Shown here one piece after another: positions 42,572 through 50,750 of a stretch of 64,000 nt of DNA. The number at the start of each line of letters is the position of its first letter. The stretch's first letter is position 1. Origin of the DNA: Hymenobacter rigui (lineage in GTDB: Bacteria > Bacteroidota > Bacteroidia > Cytophagales > Hymenobacteraceae); NCBI RefSeq assembly GCF_003944715.1, contig NZ_RWIT01000003.1:310001-374000 (forward strand), read 5' to 3'. The position numbers were made by a program, and so were the translations under genes. Under the pieces are notes generated by a model, which worked only from the letters and a program-made list of their open reading frames with translations, was not told the DNA's origin and did not search any database.

Positions 42572-43153
42572 TCAGTCATCCCCGAACTGATAGGCCACGT
42601 ACCCCTGGATTACACGGTTTTTGAAGCGCGGGTCGTTGAGGCCGCTAATGTCGCGGGGGTTGTTGATGTCGTTGAGGCCGGCATTGAAGCGGGCTCCCAG
42701 CAGCAGGTTGCCGAGCTTGAGGCCGCCGCCGGCTGCCAGCGTGAAATCGGTACGCTTGAAGTTGTAGCTGCTGGTGCCGCCCGCCACGTTGTCGTCCTGC
42801 CGGGCTACCATGAACCCCAGCTGCGGGCCGGCTTCCACAAACACGGGCCCCACCGTGAGCTTGGCCAGCACCGGCAGGTTGAGGTAGTGCAGCCTGGCGT
42901 CGTAGTTGCCGATGGCCGTACGGATGGAGCTGCCCTGCAACGAGTACAGCAGCTCCGGTTGGATAGATACTGGGCCCAGCACCTTCATTTCATACAGCAG
43001 CCCGCCGTGGTAATAAGTTTTGTACCGGGTAGAGGTGGAGCCCAGGTTTTCACCATCGAGCACGGCGGCGTTGATACCGGCCTTCACCCCAAACTGGGCG
43101 TGGGCGGCGGCGGCCAGCAACAGCGCCGGCAGTAGAAGCAGAATTCGTTTCAT
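42572..43153 (-). CDS. Porin-family outer-membrane beta-barrel protein
   Basis: The product is 193 residues with a signal peptide (1-19, AHAQ). It begins FGVKAGINAAVLDGENLG, a hallmark of the OMP_b-brl_2/PorT-like porin family of Bacteroidota. It continues with YHGGLLYEMKVLGPVSIQPELLYSLQG, LHYLNLPVLAKLTVGPVFVEAGPQLGFM, TLAAGGGLKLGNLLLGARFNAGLNDI, and ends VIQGYVAYQFGDD. The function is unknown; such barrels are often stress- or surface-related. It is monocistronic, with a terminator shared with pmbA copy 2. Confidence 0.87.
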   Translation of the reverse strand: MKRILLLLPALLLAAAAHAQFGVKAGINAAVLDGENLGSTSTRYKTYYHGGLLYEMKVLGPVSIQPELLYSLQGSSIRTAIGNYDARLHYLNLPVLAKLTVGPVFVEAGPQLGFMVARQDDNVAGGTSSYNFKRTDFTLAAGGGLKLGNLLLGARFNAGLNDINNPRDISGLNDPRFKNRVIQGYVAYQFGDD

Positions 43154-43358
43154 AACACAGAACGTCAGTAGGTTGGCAATTAGAACACTGTTCTTTCAAC
43201 GCCCGACCGGCGGGCCGGGGTATGTGCCAGACGCATAAACTTTGCCGTTTTCGTGCCGAAGGGCAAAATTCCTGTTTCTTCGTGGCTGCCAGGCAAGCCA
43301 CCTTTCGCGCATTGCCAGTGTCTTTGCCCCGTCTTTTCCCGTTTATCCGCTGTTGCCT

Positions 43359-43982
43359 ATGCCCGCTCCCTTCACCTTCGTGCGCCTGCAATACCACTCC
43401 GGCGACTGGGATGCGGTGGATGAACGGATGCCGGCTAACCTGCTGCACTCCCTGGTACAGTACACCAAGGTATCGGTAAACCCCAAAGAGAAGGTGGTGG
43501 CCCTCGATTCGCCGGAGCTGTTCCGGTATCCGTTCTGCTACCTCTCGGGGCACCGGCTGGTGCAGTTTTCGGCCCAGGAGCGCAAAAACTTCGAGCAGTA
43601 CGTGCGCGGCGGCGGCTTCGTGTTCGTGGACGACTGCAACCACGACATCGACGGGCTGTTTGCCCGCTCGTTTGAGGAGCAGATGCGCGTGTGCTTCGGG
43701 GCCGGAGCGCTGAAGAAGCTGCCCAAAACCCACCCTATCTATTCGCAGTTTTTCAAGTTTCCGGACGGCCCGCCCAACACCGGCTTCGAACTGAATGGCT
43801 GGGGCGACGACCTGGTGCACGATTATCTCAAAGGCATCGAAATCAACGGCCGGCTGGCGGTGCTCTACTCCAACAAGGACTATGGTTGCGAGTGGGACTA
43901 CGACTTCCGCAACAAGCGTTTTTTAGCCGAAGACAACACTAAATTTGGGGTCAATATCATTCTTTACGCCCTTACGGCTTAA
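43359..43982 (+). CDS. DUF4159 domain protein
   Basis: The product is 207 residues from MPAPFTFVRLQYHSGDWDA; the upstream open frame looks non-coding. Conserved segments: FTFVRLQYHSGDWDAVDERMPANLLHSLVQYTKV, LFRYPFCYLSGHRLVQFSAQERKNFEQYVRGGGFVFVDDCNHDIDG, then HPIYSQFFKF, AVLYSNKDYGCEWDYD, KFGVNIILYALT. This is the DUF4159 family, which resembles class I glutamine amidotransferase-like folds and is usually clustered with MoxR, DUF58 and BatA genes. That cluster begins 2.46 kb downstream. There is no signal peptide. The stop codon TAA is also the left target-site copy of the inserted element at 43983-44071. Confidence 0.92.
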   Translation: MPAPFTFVRLQYHSGDWDAVDERMPANLLHSLVQYTKVSVNPKEKVVALDSPELFRYPFCYLSGHRLVQFSAQERKNFEQYVRGGGFVFVDDCNHDIDGLFARSFEEQMRVCFGAGALKKLPKTHPIYSQFFKFPDGPPNTGFELNGWGDDLVHDYLKGIEINGRLAVLYSNKDYGCEWDYDFRNKRFLAEDNTKFGVNIILYALTA

Positions 43983-44071
43983 GAGCGTATGTAAAAAATT
44001 CAAAAAACCGTTATACTGAGTTTGGCGAAGCATGACAGAAAAGGTGTTATCATAAATTCCCAAACACGCTC
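43983..44071. mobile_element. Candidate MITE-like element, 89 bases, flanked by TAA
   Basis: The ends are GAGCGTATGT (43983-43992) and, in reverse complement, GAGCGTGTTTGGGAATTT (44054-44071). Six terminal bases match exactly and the agreement continues in part inward. Both ends abut TAA (43980-43982 and 44072-44074), as for a 3-base TNA target duplication, the type made by some IS5-family elements. There is no transposase ORF. The left TAA is the stop codon of the DUF4159 gene. The ends may also be only an AT-rich dyad. Confidence 0.5.
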
Positions 44072-44084
44072 TAAGCTCTATCCG

Positions 44085-44837
44085 ATGTTGAAACTAGTAC
44101 TTTCCGCCACTCTGCTTCTCACTGGCCTCATGCACTCTGCCCAGGCCCAGGTACAGGTGAAGTTTGATCCGCTTCACGCGCCTACTTTCCGCTACGGCGT
44201 GCGGGTGGGCGGCCAGGTGATGGGCATGACCCCACTACAGACCAACAGCTCCCACGAAGTTCCTCAAACCGGCCTGTGGGGCGGCAATGCTGGGTTAGCA
44301 GCCGAAGCAGTATTCGGTTGGCTGACCGTGCAGCCGGCAGTACTGTTTACCCAGAAGGGATTTTACATGCATAACTCCTGGACGGAAACTTACTATGGCA
44401 AGCCGCTGGCTCTGAATAGTCTTACGCGGCTGCGCCTCAACTCGCTGGAAGTACCGGTGAATCTGATTGCTACGGTACACGGCTTTCAGCTGCTGGCCGG
44501 CCCGTATGTAAGCCTAGCCCTCAGTGGCCGCTACCACGATGAATGGACCATGCCGCTTCCGATTGGCTCCGAAACTTCCCACGACTTCACCACCTATCAG
44601 ATTATTCGGGATGAGAAGGTGTACTTTTCCAAAAAAGACCGGAACTACGACGATATTGTGGTCAGGCGGTTGGATGCCGGCTTCAACGTGGGCGTAGGTT
44701 ACCGGTACAACGGCTGGCAGGTGCAGCCCACCTACACCCGCGGCATCCGCTATACCGGCTACGGTTACCAGAGCAAGAACTGGAGTGCCCAACTAAACCT
44801 GACGCACTTCTTCGGGCCGGTAGCACAGGGGCGCTAG
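44085..44837 (+). CDS. Outer-membrane beta-barrel-like protein
   Basis: The product is 250 residues from MLKLVLSATLLLTGLMHSAQAQ, a good signal peptide. It has strand-rich segments (TFRYGVRVGGQVMGMTPLQTN, AAEAVFGWLTVQPAVLFTQKGFYMHN, LEVPVNLIATVHGFQLLAGPYVSLALSG, DAGFNVGVGYRYNGWQVQPTYTRGIRYTGYGYQ) and a long loop (YQIIRDEKVYFSKKDRNYDD). It resembles outer-membrane porin-like proteins. No specific family is recognised. Its upstream region consists of the 89-base element at 43983-44071. Its TAG stop shares CTAG with the stop of the convergent gene. Confidence 0.77.
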   Translation: MLKLVLSATLLLTGLMHSAQAQVQVKFDPLHAPTFRYGVRVGGQVMGMTPLQTNSSHEVPQTGLWGGNAGLAAEAVFGWLTVQPAVLFTQKGFYMHNSWTETYYGKPLALNSLTRLRLNSLEVPVNLIATVHGFQLLAGPYVSLALSGRYHDEWTMPLPIGSETSHDFTTYQIIRDEKVYFSKKDRNYDDIVVRRLDAGFNVGVGYRYNGWQVQPTYTRGIRYTGYGYQSKNWSAQLNLTHFFGPVAQGR

Positions 44838-45496
44838 AACCGGTAGCCCAGGCTGAGGCGGATAGTCAGCTGCCATCCTGGCCGCATCAGCAAGTCATCA
44901 TCGGGCCGGGCGACACGGGAATCGGGCACTATCTTACACCAATAGCCCACGCCCATTGCCGCGTTGGTTACTAGTCCTGGCACCAACCACGGAGCCGCGG
45001 GGCGCTGTTGGCCCAGCAGCAGTTCAGCGCCGGCCCACTTACTGACCAGGGAAGCTACACTGGCGTAGTCGGACATATACTGTGTGCGCAGATAACGCAG
45101 GCGCGGGGCAGCATACAATCCATCCAACAGCCCAAAATTGTCGGGGTCGGTAAGATAAAAATGGCTTTGCGCAGCCAGCCCCGTGCGCCGTTCATTGGTA
45201 GCAATACCACCTACCTGTCCTTCCAAGCCTACCGCAATCCGGTCACGCAAAAACTGGTTATAGGCAATAACAATAGGAGGATGCTGTAAATCATCATTGA
45301 GTGCTCCTACCAGGCTCCAGGCAAGCGGAGCCAGCAGATCAACTGTAAGCATGTGGGGGTGGCCTGGTTGCCGACCAGCATCCGATGGCACATTGAGGTC
45401 GTCCTGCGCAACGGCTTGGTACTCACCCGAACATAAAAACAAGGCCAAAATCAGGTGGCGGCCCCGGCAGGCAGTATTACACTTGGTGCGCAACAT
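44834..45496 (-). CDS. Outer-membrane beta-barrel-like protein, paralogue of 45614-46267
   Basis: The product is 220 residues. The N-terminus MLRTKCNTACRGRHLILALFLCSGEYQAVAQ works as a signal peptide. The mature part resembles that of the next minus-strand gene: PIVIAYNQFLRDRIAVGLEGQ, DGLYAAPRLRYLRTQYMSDYASV, GAELLLGQQR and the last strand LTIRLSLGYRF. The function is unknown. Its stop overlaps that of the convergent plus-strand gene by four bases (CTAG, 44834-44837), so the transcripts necessarily overlap. Confidence 0.75.
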   Translation of the reverse strand: MLRTKCNTACRGRHLILALFLCSGEYQAVAQDDLNVPSDAGRQPGHPHMLTVDLLAPLAWSLVGALNDDLQHPPIVIAYNQFLRDRIAVGLEGQVGGIATNERRTGLAAQSHFYLTDPDNFGLLDGLYAAPRLRYLRTQYMSDYASVASLVSKWAGAELLLGQQRPAAPWLVPGLVTNAAMGVGYWCKIVPDSRVARPDDDLLMRPGWQLTIRLSLGYRF

Positions 45497-45613
45497 GGGT
45501 GTATAAGTGTGGCTACCTTTAATTATCGCACAACTTCTTTTTCAACCCTGCCAAAGCCTTTTTACAGATACTTCACTATTACCTATAGCTACGCTTTGCC
45601 CTCTTGCGGGACG

Positions 45614-46267
45614 TTAAAACCGATACCCCAGGCTGAGACGACCATCGAAAATAGCGCCGCCTTCCTCATAGTACGTTTTGTTATCGTAGTATCCGGGCGT
45701 GCTGGCATACGGATTTTTATCCAGCCGCTTCCAGGCCATTATTCCACCCGCTATGTCAAGCAGCAAGCGGCTTTGGTGCCCCAGCGGCAGCTGCGCGCCC
45801 AGCAGTACGCCCGCGCCACCCAGCTTGCGGTTTTCGTTGTAGTGGTTATAGAAAGCATTTTGGCGCACACTGCGGTAGCCCAGCGTAGGCGCGGCATATA
45901 CTCCCGCCAGGCCTGACTGTCGCCCCTGGTATACATAGTACCGCCCCTGCAGGGCTGCGCCGGACAGCCGCTCGGTGGGCTGACCGCCATTCAACAGCAC
46001 CTCCAGGTTGGCACTGCTGCGCTGCCCCAATTGATGCTCGTAGCCCACCAGCACCGGCAGCAGCAGGCGGGCGTCGGAGTTGAGGGCATTGTAGGCAAAG
46101 TTGCGGAGCAGAATCCCGCCCACATCCAGCCGCAGGGCATGGCGAAATCCCACCCGGACGGGAGCCGTAGTATCGGGGGCGGTTTGGGCCTGGGCGGCGG
46201 TAACGCCGGCGCTGAGCAGGGCGGTAGCAAGCAGGCGGCGAAGAATGCGGGAGGAGTTGCGTATCAT
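45614..46267 (-). CDS. Outer-membrane beta-barrel-like protein
   Basis: The product is 217 residues from MIRNSSRILRRLLATALLSAG; the frame is open further upstream but no better start is seen. The signal peptide ends TAAQAQ. The body is a barrel with LRLDVGGILLRNFAYNAL, PVLVGYEHQLGQRSSANLEVLLNGG, GVYAAPTLGYRSVRQNAFYNHYN, GGAGVLLGAQLPLGHQSRLLLDIAGGI and the terminal strand RLSLGYRF. It is a clear paralogue of the 220-residue product encoded by the adjacent minus-strand gene. Tandem duplication is likely; function is unknown. Confidence 0.76.
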   Translation of the reverse strand: MIRNSSRILRRLLATALLSAGVTAAQAQTAPDTTAPVRVGFRHALRLDVGGILLRNFAYNALNSDARLLLPVLVGYEHQLGQRSSANLEVLLNGGQPTERLSGAALQGRYYVYQGRQSGLAGVYAAPTLGYRSVRQNAFYNHYNENRKLGGAGVLLGAQLPLGHQSRLLLDIAGGIMAWKRLDKNPYASTPGYYDNKTYYEEGGAIFDGRLSLGYRF

Positions 46268-46445
46268 GGCCTGAAGTAGCAGCTTGCCGGCGCGAGGCGC
46301 AAACCAGTTACTACCCGCATCAGACTTTACCATTCCGGAAAAATTTACCACAATCAGCCCACCGTACGCAGCCCCGGCGCGTTTCAGCTGACTTTGTTGT
46401 AGTAGCTCTGCCCGCCTTACCTCCGACTTTTCAACACCGTTTTTC

Positions 46446-47423
<978 letters not shown>

Positions 47424-47495
47424 AAGTTGCTGGTTTCTAGTTGCTAGCTCTTAGTTGCCGATAACCAGAAATCAGGAACTCGCAACCAGAAACTT
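47424..47495 (+). repeat. Weak word-iterated palindrome in the MoxR-DUF58 spacer
   Basis: Arms of 26 bases (47424-47449 and 47470-47495) match at 19 positions. They are made of GTTGCTGGTTTCTAGTTG-type words. It fills most of the 78-base gap. The pairing is weaker than in the other members of this set. Confidence 0.5.
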
Positions 47496-47501
47496 ATTCC
47501 C

Positions 47502-48374
47502 ATGCTTACCCCCGAATACCTGCATGCGCTGCACAACCTGCCTTTGGCGGCCCGCCGGGCGGCTGAGGGAGTGTTGCACGGTGCACACGCCAGTCGGCGT
47601 AAAGGCGCGGGCATGGAGTTCAGCCAGTACCGGCCCTACCAGCCCGGCGACGACCTGCGCCGTCTCGATTGGCGGCTGGCGGCCCGCTCCGACCGGTACT
47701 ATCTGCGCGAATCGGAGGTGGACACCAGCTTGGTGGTGCACCTGGTGCTGGATGCCACGGCCAGCATGAACCACCAGGACGATAATGGCCTGAGCAAGCT
47801 GCAATATGGCAAGCTGTTGTGCGCGGCCCTGGCCTACGTGGCCACTCAGCAGGGCGACGCCGTGGCGCTTACGGTGCTGCAGCCACGGGGCCTGCAGCAT
47901 CTGCCCCCCCGCACCGACTCCCGGCAGCTGCCCCGCCTGTATCACACGCTGGAAAATCTGGAAGCGGCCGGCCGCTTTCCCGATGCCGCCACGCTGGCCC
48001 CGCTCACGGCGCGCCGCCAGCCGGCCCTCACCATCTGCGTGAGTGACCTGTACGAGGAAAATGGGGAGATTGAGCAGCTGCTCACGCGCCTGCGCGCCGC
48101 CACTGGCGAGGTACTACTACTGCACCTGATGGCCCGCAACGAGCTGGAATTCAGCTACCGGGGAGCCGTGACGTTCGAGGACCTGGAAACCGGCCAGCAG
48201 TTGCAGTTGGATGCCGGCCAGCAACGCCGCGCCTGGCAGCAGCAGCAGCAGCAGTGGCTCCGCGAAACGGCCCACCGCGCCCGTACCCACGGCTTCGACT
48301 ACCAGCAGCTGAGCACCGCCGAGCCACTGACCCAGGCCCTGCGCGAGTTTCTGCGGCGGCGGGCCCGGGGCTGA
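47502..48374 (+). CDS. DUF58 domain protein
   Basis: The product is 290 residues. The family signature is GAHASRRKGAGMEFSQYRPYQPGDDLRRLDWRLAARSDRYYLRESEVDTSLVVHLVLDATASM. The DATASM region is a variant of the MIDAS-like VWA motif (DxSxS changed to DATASM), so metal binding may be altered. Later blocks (LTICVSDLYEENGEIEQLLTRLRA, VLLLHLMARNELEF) fit. DUF58 proteins are cytoplasmic or membrane-linked partners of MoxR. No transmembrane segment is visible. The gene lies between MoxR and the DUF4468 gene. Confidence 0.93.
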   Translation: MLTPEYLHALHNLPLAARRAAEGVLHGAHASRRKGAGMEFSQYRPYQPGDDLRRLDWRLAARSDRYYLRESEVDTSLVVHLVLDATASMNHQDDNGLSKLQYGKLLCAALAYVATQQGDAVALTVLQPRGLQHLPPRTDSRQLPRLYHTLENLEAAGRFPDAATLAPLTARRQPALTICVSDLYEENGEIEQLLTRLRAATGEVLLLHLMARNELEFSYRGAVTFEDLETGQQLQLDAGQQRRAWQQQQQQWLRETAHRARTHGFDYQQLSTAEPLTQALREFLRRRARG

Positions 48375-48431
48375 GGGAATTGGGCCCGATACTTGCGCGA
48401 GCCGGGAGCTGTACTTATTCCTAGTTTTGCT

Positions 48432-49112
48432 ATGCGTTACGCTCTACTTGCCGCGGCCCTGTTGGCGGCTGCCCCCTTAGCGGGCCGTGCCCAAACTATC
48501 CCGCCTTCTTCTTACCACCGGGCCCTGCCCGTAGTGCCCATCGATTCCGTTACGCACCAGATTGTGTACCGGGGCGTGCTGCCCGCAGCCGGCCTGCCCC
48601 AGGCCGAAGTGTATGGCCGGGCCCAGGAGTGGGTGGCCCGGCAGTTTGAGGATTACTCGGCGGTAGTGCAGCTAGCCGATGCGGGCCGGGGTGTGCTCAT
48701 CGGGCAGGCCATGCTGCAGGCGGTGGCCCCCGCCCAGAAAAACCAGGACGCCCGCCGCATTGAGCTGGTATTCCGGTTTCGGCTGCGGGCCCAGCCGGGA
48801 GCCTTGCACTACGAGCTGACGGACATCAGCTACCCGCTGTATTCGGGAACCAGCTACAGCAACACCGATATTCCCGGTCACGCCGCCGATGGCCTGGCGC
48901 AGTGGCAGCGGGCCGACGACTACTCCCGCATCAGCACCACCGCCGCCCAAACCCGCCGGGCACCGGTGGAGCCTCGGCTGCGCGACTATGACGAGTACAC
49001 TTCCGAAGGCAAGCCTAAACCCCGCATGCTGCAGGTGTGCCTGGGTATTCAGGACGCCATGACCGGCTTGGTGGCTTCCCTGAACCAGGAGTTGCGGCAG
49101 CCGCTACCGTAA
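48432..49112 (+). CDS. DUF4468 (TBP-like fold) secreted protein
   Basis: The product is 226 residues with a signal peptide (1-21, AGRAQ). The conserved DUF4468 pattern is present: VPIDSVTHQIVYRGVLPAAGLPQAEVYGRAQEWVARQFEDYSAVVQLADAGRGVLIGQAML. An extension with RIELVFRFRLRAQPGALHYELTDISYPLYSG follows. The fold is TBP-like and the function unknown. It starts 57 bases after the DUF58 gene. It is an uncommon insertion in a MoxR-type operon, so a functional link is uncertain. Confidence 0.85.
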   Translation: MRYALLAAALLAAAPLAGRAQTIPPSSYHRALPVVPIDSVTHQIVYRGVLPAAGLPQAEVYGRAQEWVARQFEDYSAVVQLADAGRGVLIGQAMLQAVAPAQKNQDARRIELVFRFRLRAQPGALHYELTDISYPLYSGTSYSNTDIPGHAADGLAQWQRADDYSRISTTAAQTRRAPVEPRLRDYDEYTSEGKPKPRMLQVCLGIQDAMTGLVASLNQELRQPLP

Positions 49113-49238
49113 CGGCGGTGGCTCGGCAGCCGGTGTTGCGCCTGAGTCGCCGCAACGCCGGGCGGTAAAGTTGTGTCTGTGGGTTGGCTTCACTACGTTG
49201 GGGTTTCAACCAGTCTGCACTTTCAATCCGCGCTCCGT

Positions 49239-50750
49239 TTGCTGCCCCTGATTTTTTCGCACGTCACTGCCGGCTGGCTGGCCCTGTTGGGCCTGGCGGT
49301 GCCTCTGGCCATTTACCTCTGGAACCGACGACCGGGCCACGTAGTGCGGGTGGGCAGCATACGATGGCTGGAAGCTGCCGCTAACCGCCGCCTCCGCAGC
49401 CTGCGCCCCGAGCAGCTGCTGTTGTTTCTGTTGCGGGCAGCCCTGGTGGCGTTGTTGGCGCTGGCGGTAGCAGAGCCGGCACAGCTCCTGCCGGCCCCGC
49501 CGCTTCGGGGGCAGGTACTGCTGGCTCCGGGCGTAACGAAAGCAGATGTGAAACTCGTGCAACCAGCGCTGGACTCCCTGCGGCAGCGTGGCTACCAGTT
49601 GCGGCAGCTGCACACAGAGCGGCCGGTAAGCGCCCCGCTGCCATGGGCCAGTGCAGGCCTCGGCGACACGACGACAGCAGCGCGGCTGCCCCTGGATTCC
49701 GCGCGCAGCATCAACCTCTGGCATACCGTACAGGCCGCCGACTCATTGCCGGGGCGGCCGCTGGTGGTGGTGGCACCGCTTACGCTGGCCGGTTTTACCG
49801 GTACCCGGGCGGCTTTACCGGCGCAGGTACAGTGGCTGCCCCTGCCCCAGCCAGATTCCAGCACGCAGGCCGTAGCCGCCTGGCAGCCCCACCCCGACAG
49901 CCTGACGGTGCTGGTGGCCAGTGGCTCGGAGACGAGCCTGCGGGTTCAGAAAATCCGGCGGCGCTGGCCTGCTGCCGGCAGCAGACTACGGCTGTTGCCC
50001 GGAGTGGAAATCAGGACCGATGCGCAGCGCCATGTGTACGTACTGCACGGAAGCCGGCAGCAGCCACTACCGGTAATACGCCGCCAGCCGCGCTGGCACG
50101 TAAGCTACGATGCCGCCCATGCAGCTTCGGGCCGGGTAGTTATGGCAGCGTTGCGGGCCATCGGGCCGGTGCTGCCGCTGGCACCTCGCCTGACGGTAGC
50201 CGCTGAGCTGCCATCTGACTCGCTGGATTGGCTTTTCTGGCTTCGGGATGCGCCGGCCCCGGCGGCGAGGAGCCGCCACATCTGGCAGGAAGCCAGTCAA
50301 AAAGCATCTGTGCTGCCCACGCAATTTCAGCCTGTTGGGGCAAGCCAGCCCATAGCGGTGCAGCGGCTGGATACGGCCGCACCGGCCGGTACGGTGGTCT
50401 GGCAAACTGCCTCGAGGCATGCGCTGCTCAGTGAGCAACCGGCGGGGCACCTGCTGCTGCATACTCGCCTCGACCCTGCCTGGAGCGGCCTGGCCGATAG
50501 TCCGGAGCTACCGAATCTGCTACTGCCCCTGTTGCAGCCCGTCGGCCTCACTATTCCCGTTGATACGCGCCCACTGGCCATTACGCAGCTGCAAAGTGCC
50601 CGCCCGGCCACTTCCGGAGCGGTTGAGCCGCTGGCCCCGCACCGCCCACTCACTCCGTGGCTGGTACTGGCCGCCGGACTACTGTTTGCGGCCGAGCGGC
50701 TGCTGGCAGCCCGTCGGCCGGGCACTTCACCTGTAACCCCGCTGTCATGA
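49239..50750 (+). CDS. BatA-like N-terminal membrane protein
   Basis: About 503 residues; the start is uncertain. A TTG at 49239 is chosen, while a GTG at 49173 gives 22 more residues. The N-terminal BatA motif is LIFSHVTAGWLALLGLAVPLAIYLWNRRPGHVVRVGSIRWLEAA followed by RRLRSLRPEQLLLFLLRAALVALLALAVAEPAQL; two transmembrane segments flank the cytoplasmic loop. A long periplasmic part follows with no VWA MIDAS motif, then a C-terminal hydrophobic segment (LTPWLVLAAGLLFAAERLLAARR). It belongs to the MoxR group. Its stop overlaps the next start (ATGA), so the two are translationally coupled. Confidence 0.85.
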   Translation: MLPLIFSHVTAGWLALLGLAVPLAIYLWNRRPGHVVRVGSIRWLEAAANRRLRSLRPEQLLLFLLRAALVALLALAVAEPAQLLPAPPLRGQVLLAPGVTKADVKLVQPALDSLRQRGYQLRQLHTERPVSAPLPWASAGLGDTTTAARLPLDSARSINLWHTVQAADSLPGRPLVVVAPLTLAGFTGTRAALPAQVQWLPLPQPDSSTQAVAAWQPHPDSLTVLVASGSETSLRVQKIRRRWPAAGSRLRLLPGVEIRTDAQRHVYVLHGSRQQPLPVIRRQPRWHVSYDAAHAASGRVVMAALRAIGPVLPLAPRLTVAAELPSDSLDWLFWLRDAPAPAARSRHIWQEASQKASVLPTQFQPVGASQPIAVQRLDTAAPAGTVVWQTASRHALLSEQPAGHLLLHTRLDPAWSGLADSPELPNLLLPLLQPVGLTIPVDTRPLAITQLQSARPATSGAVEPLAPHRPLTPWLVLAAGLLFAAERLLAARRPGTSPVTPLS

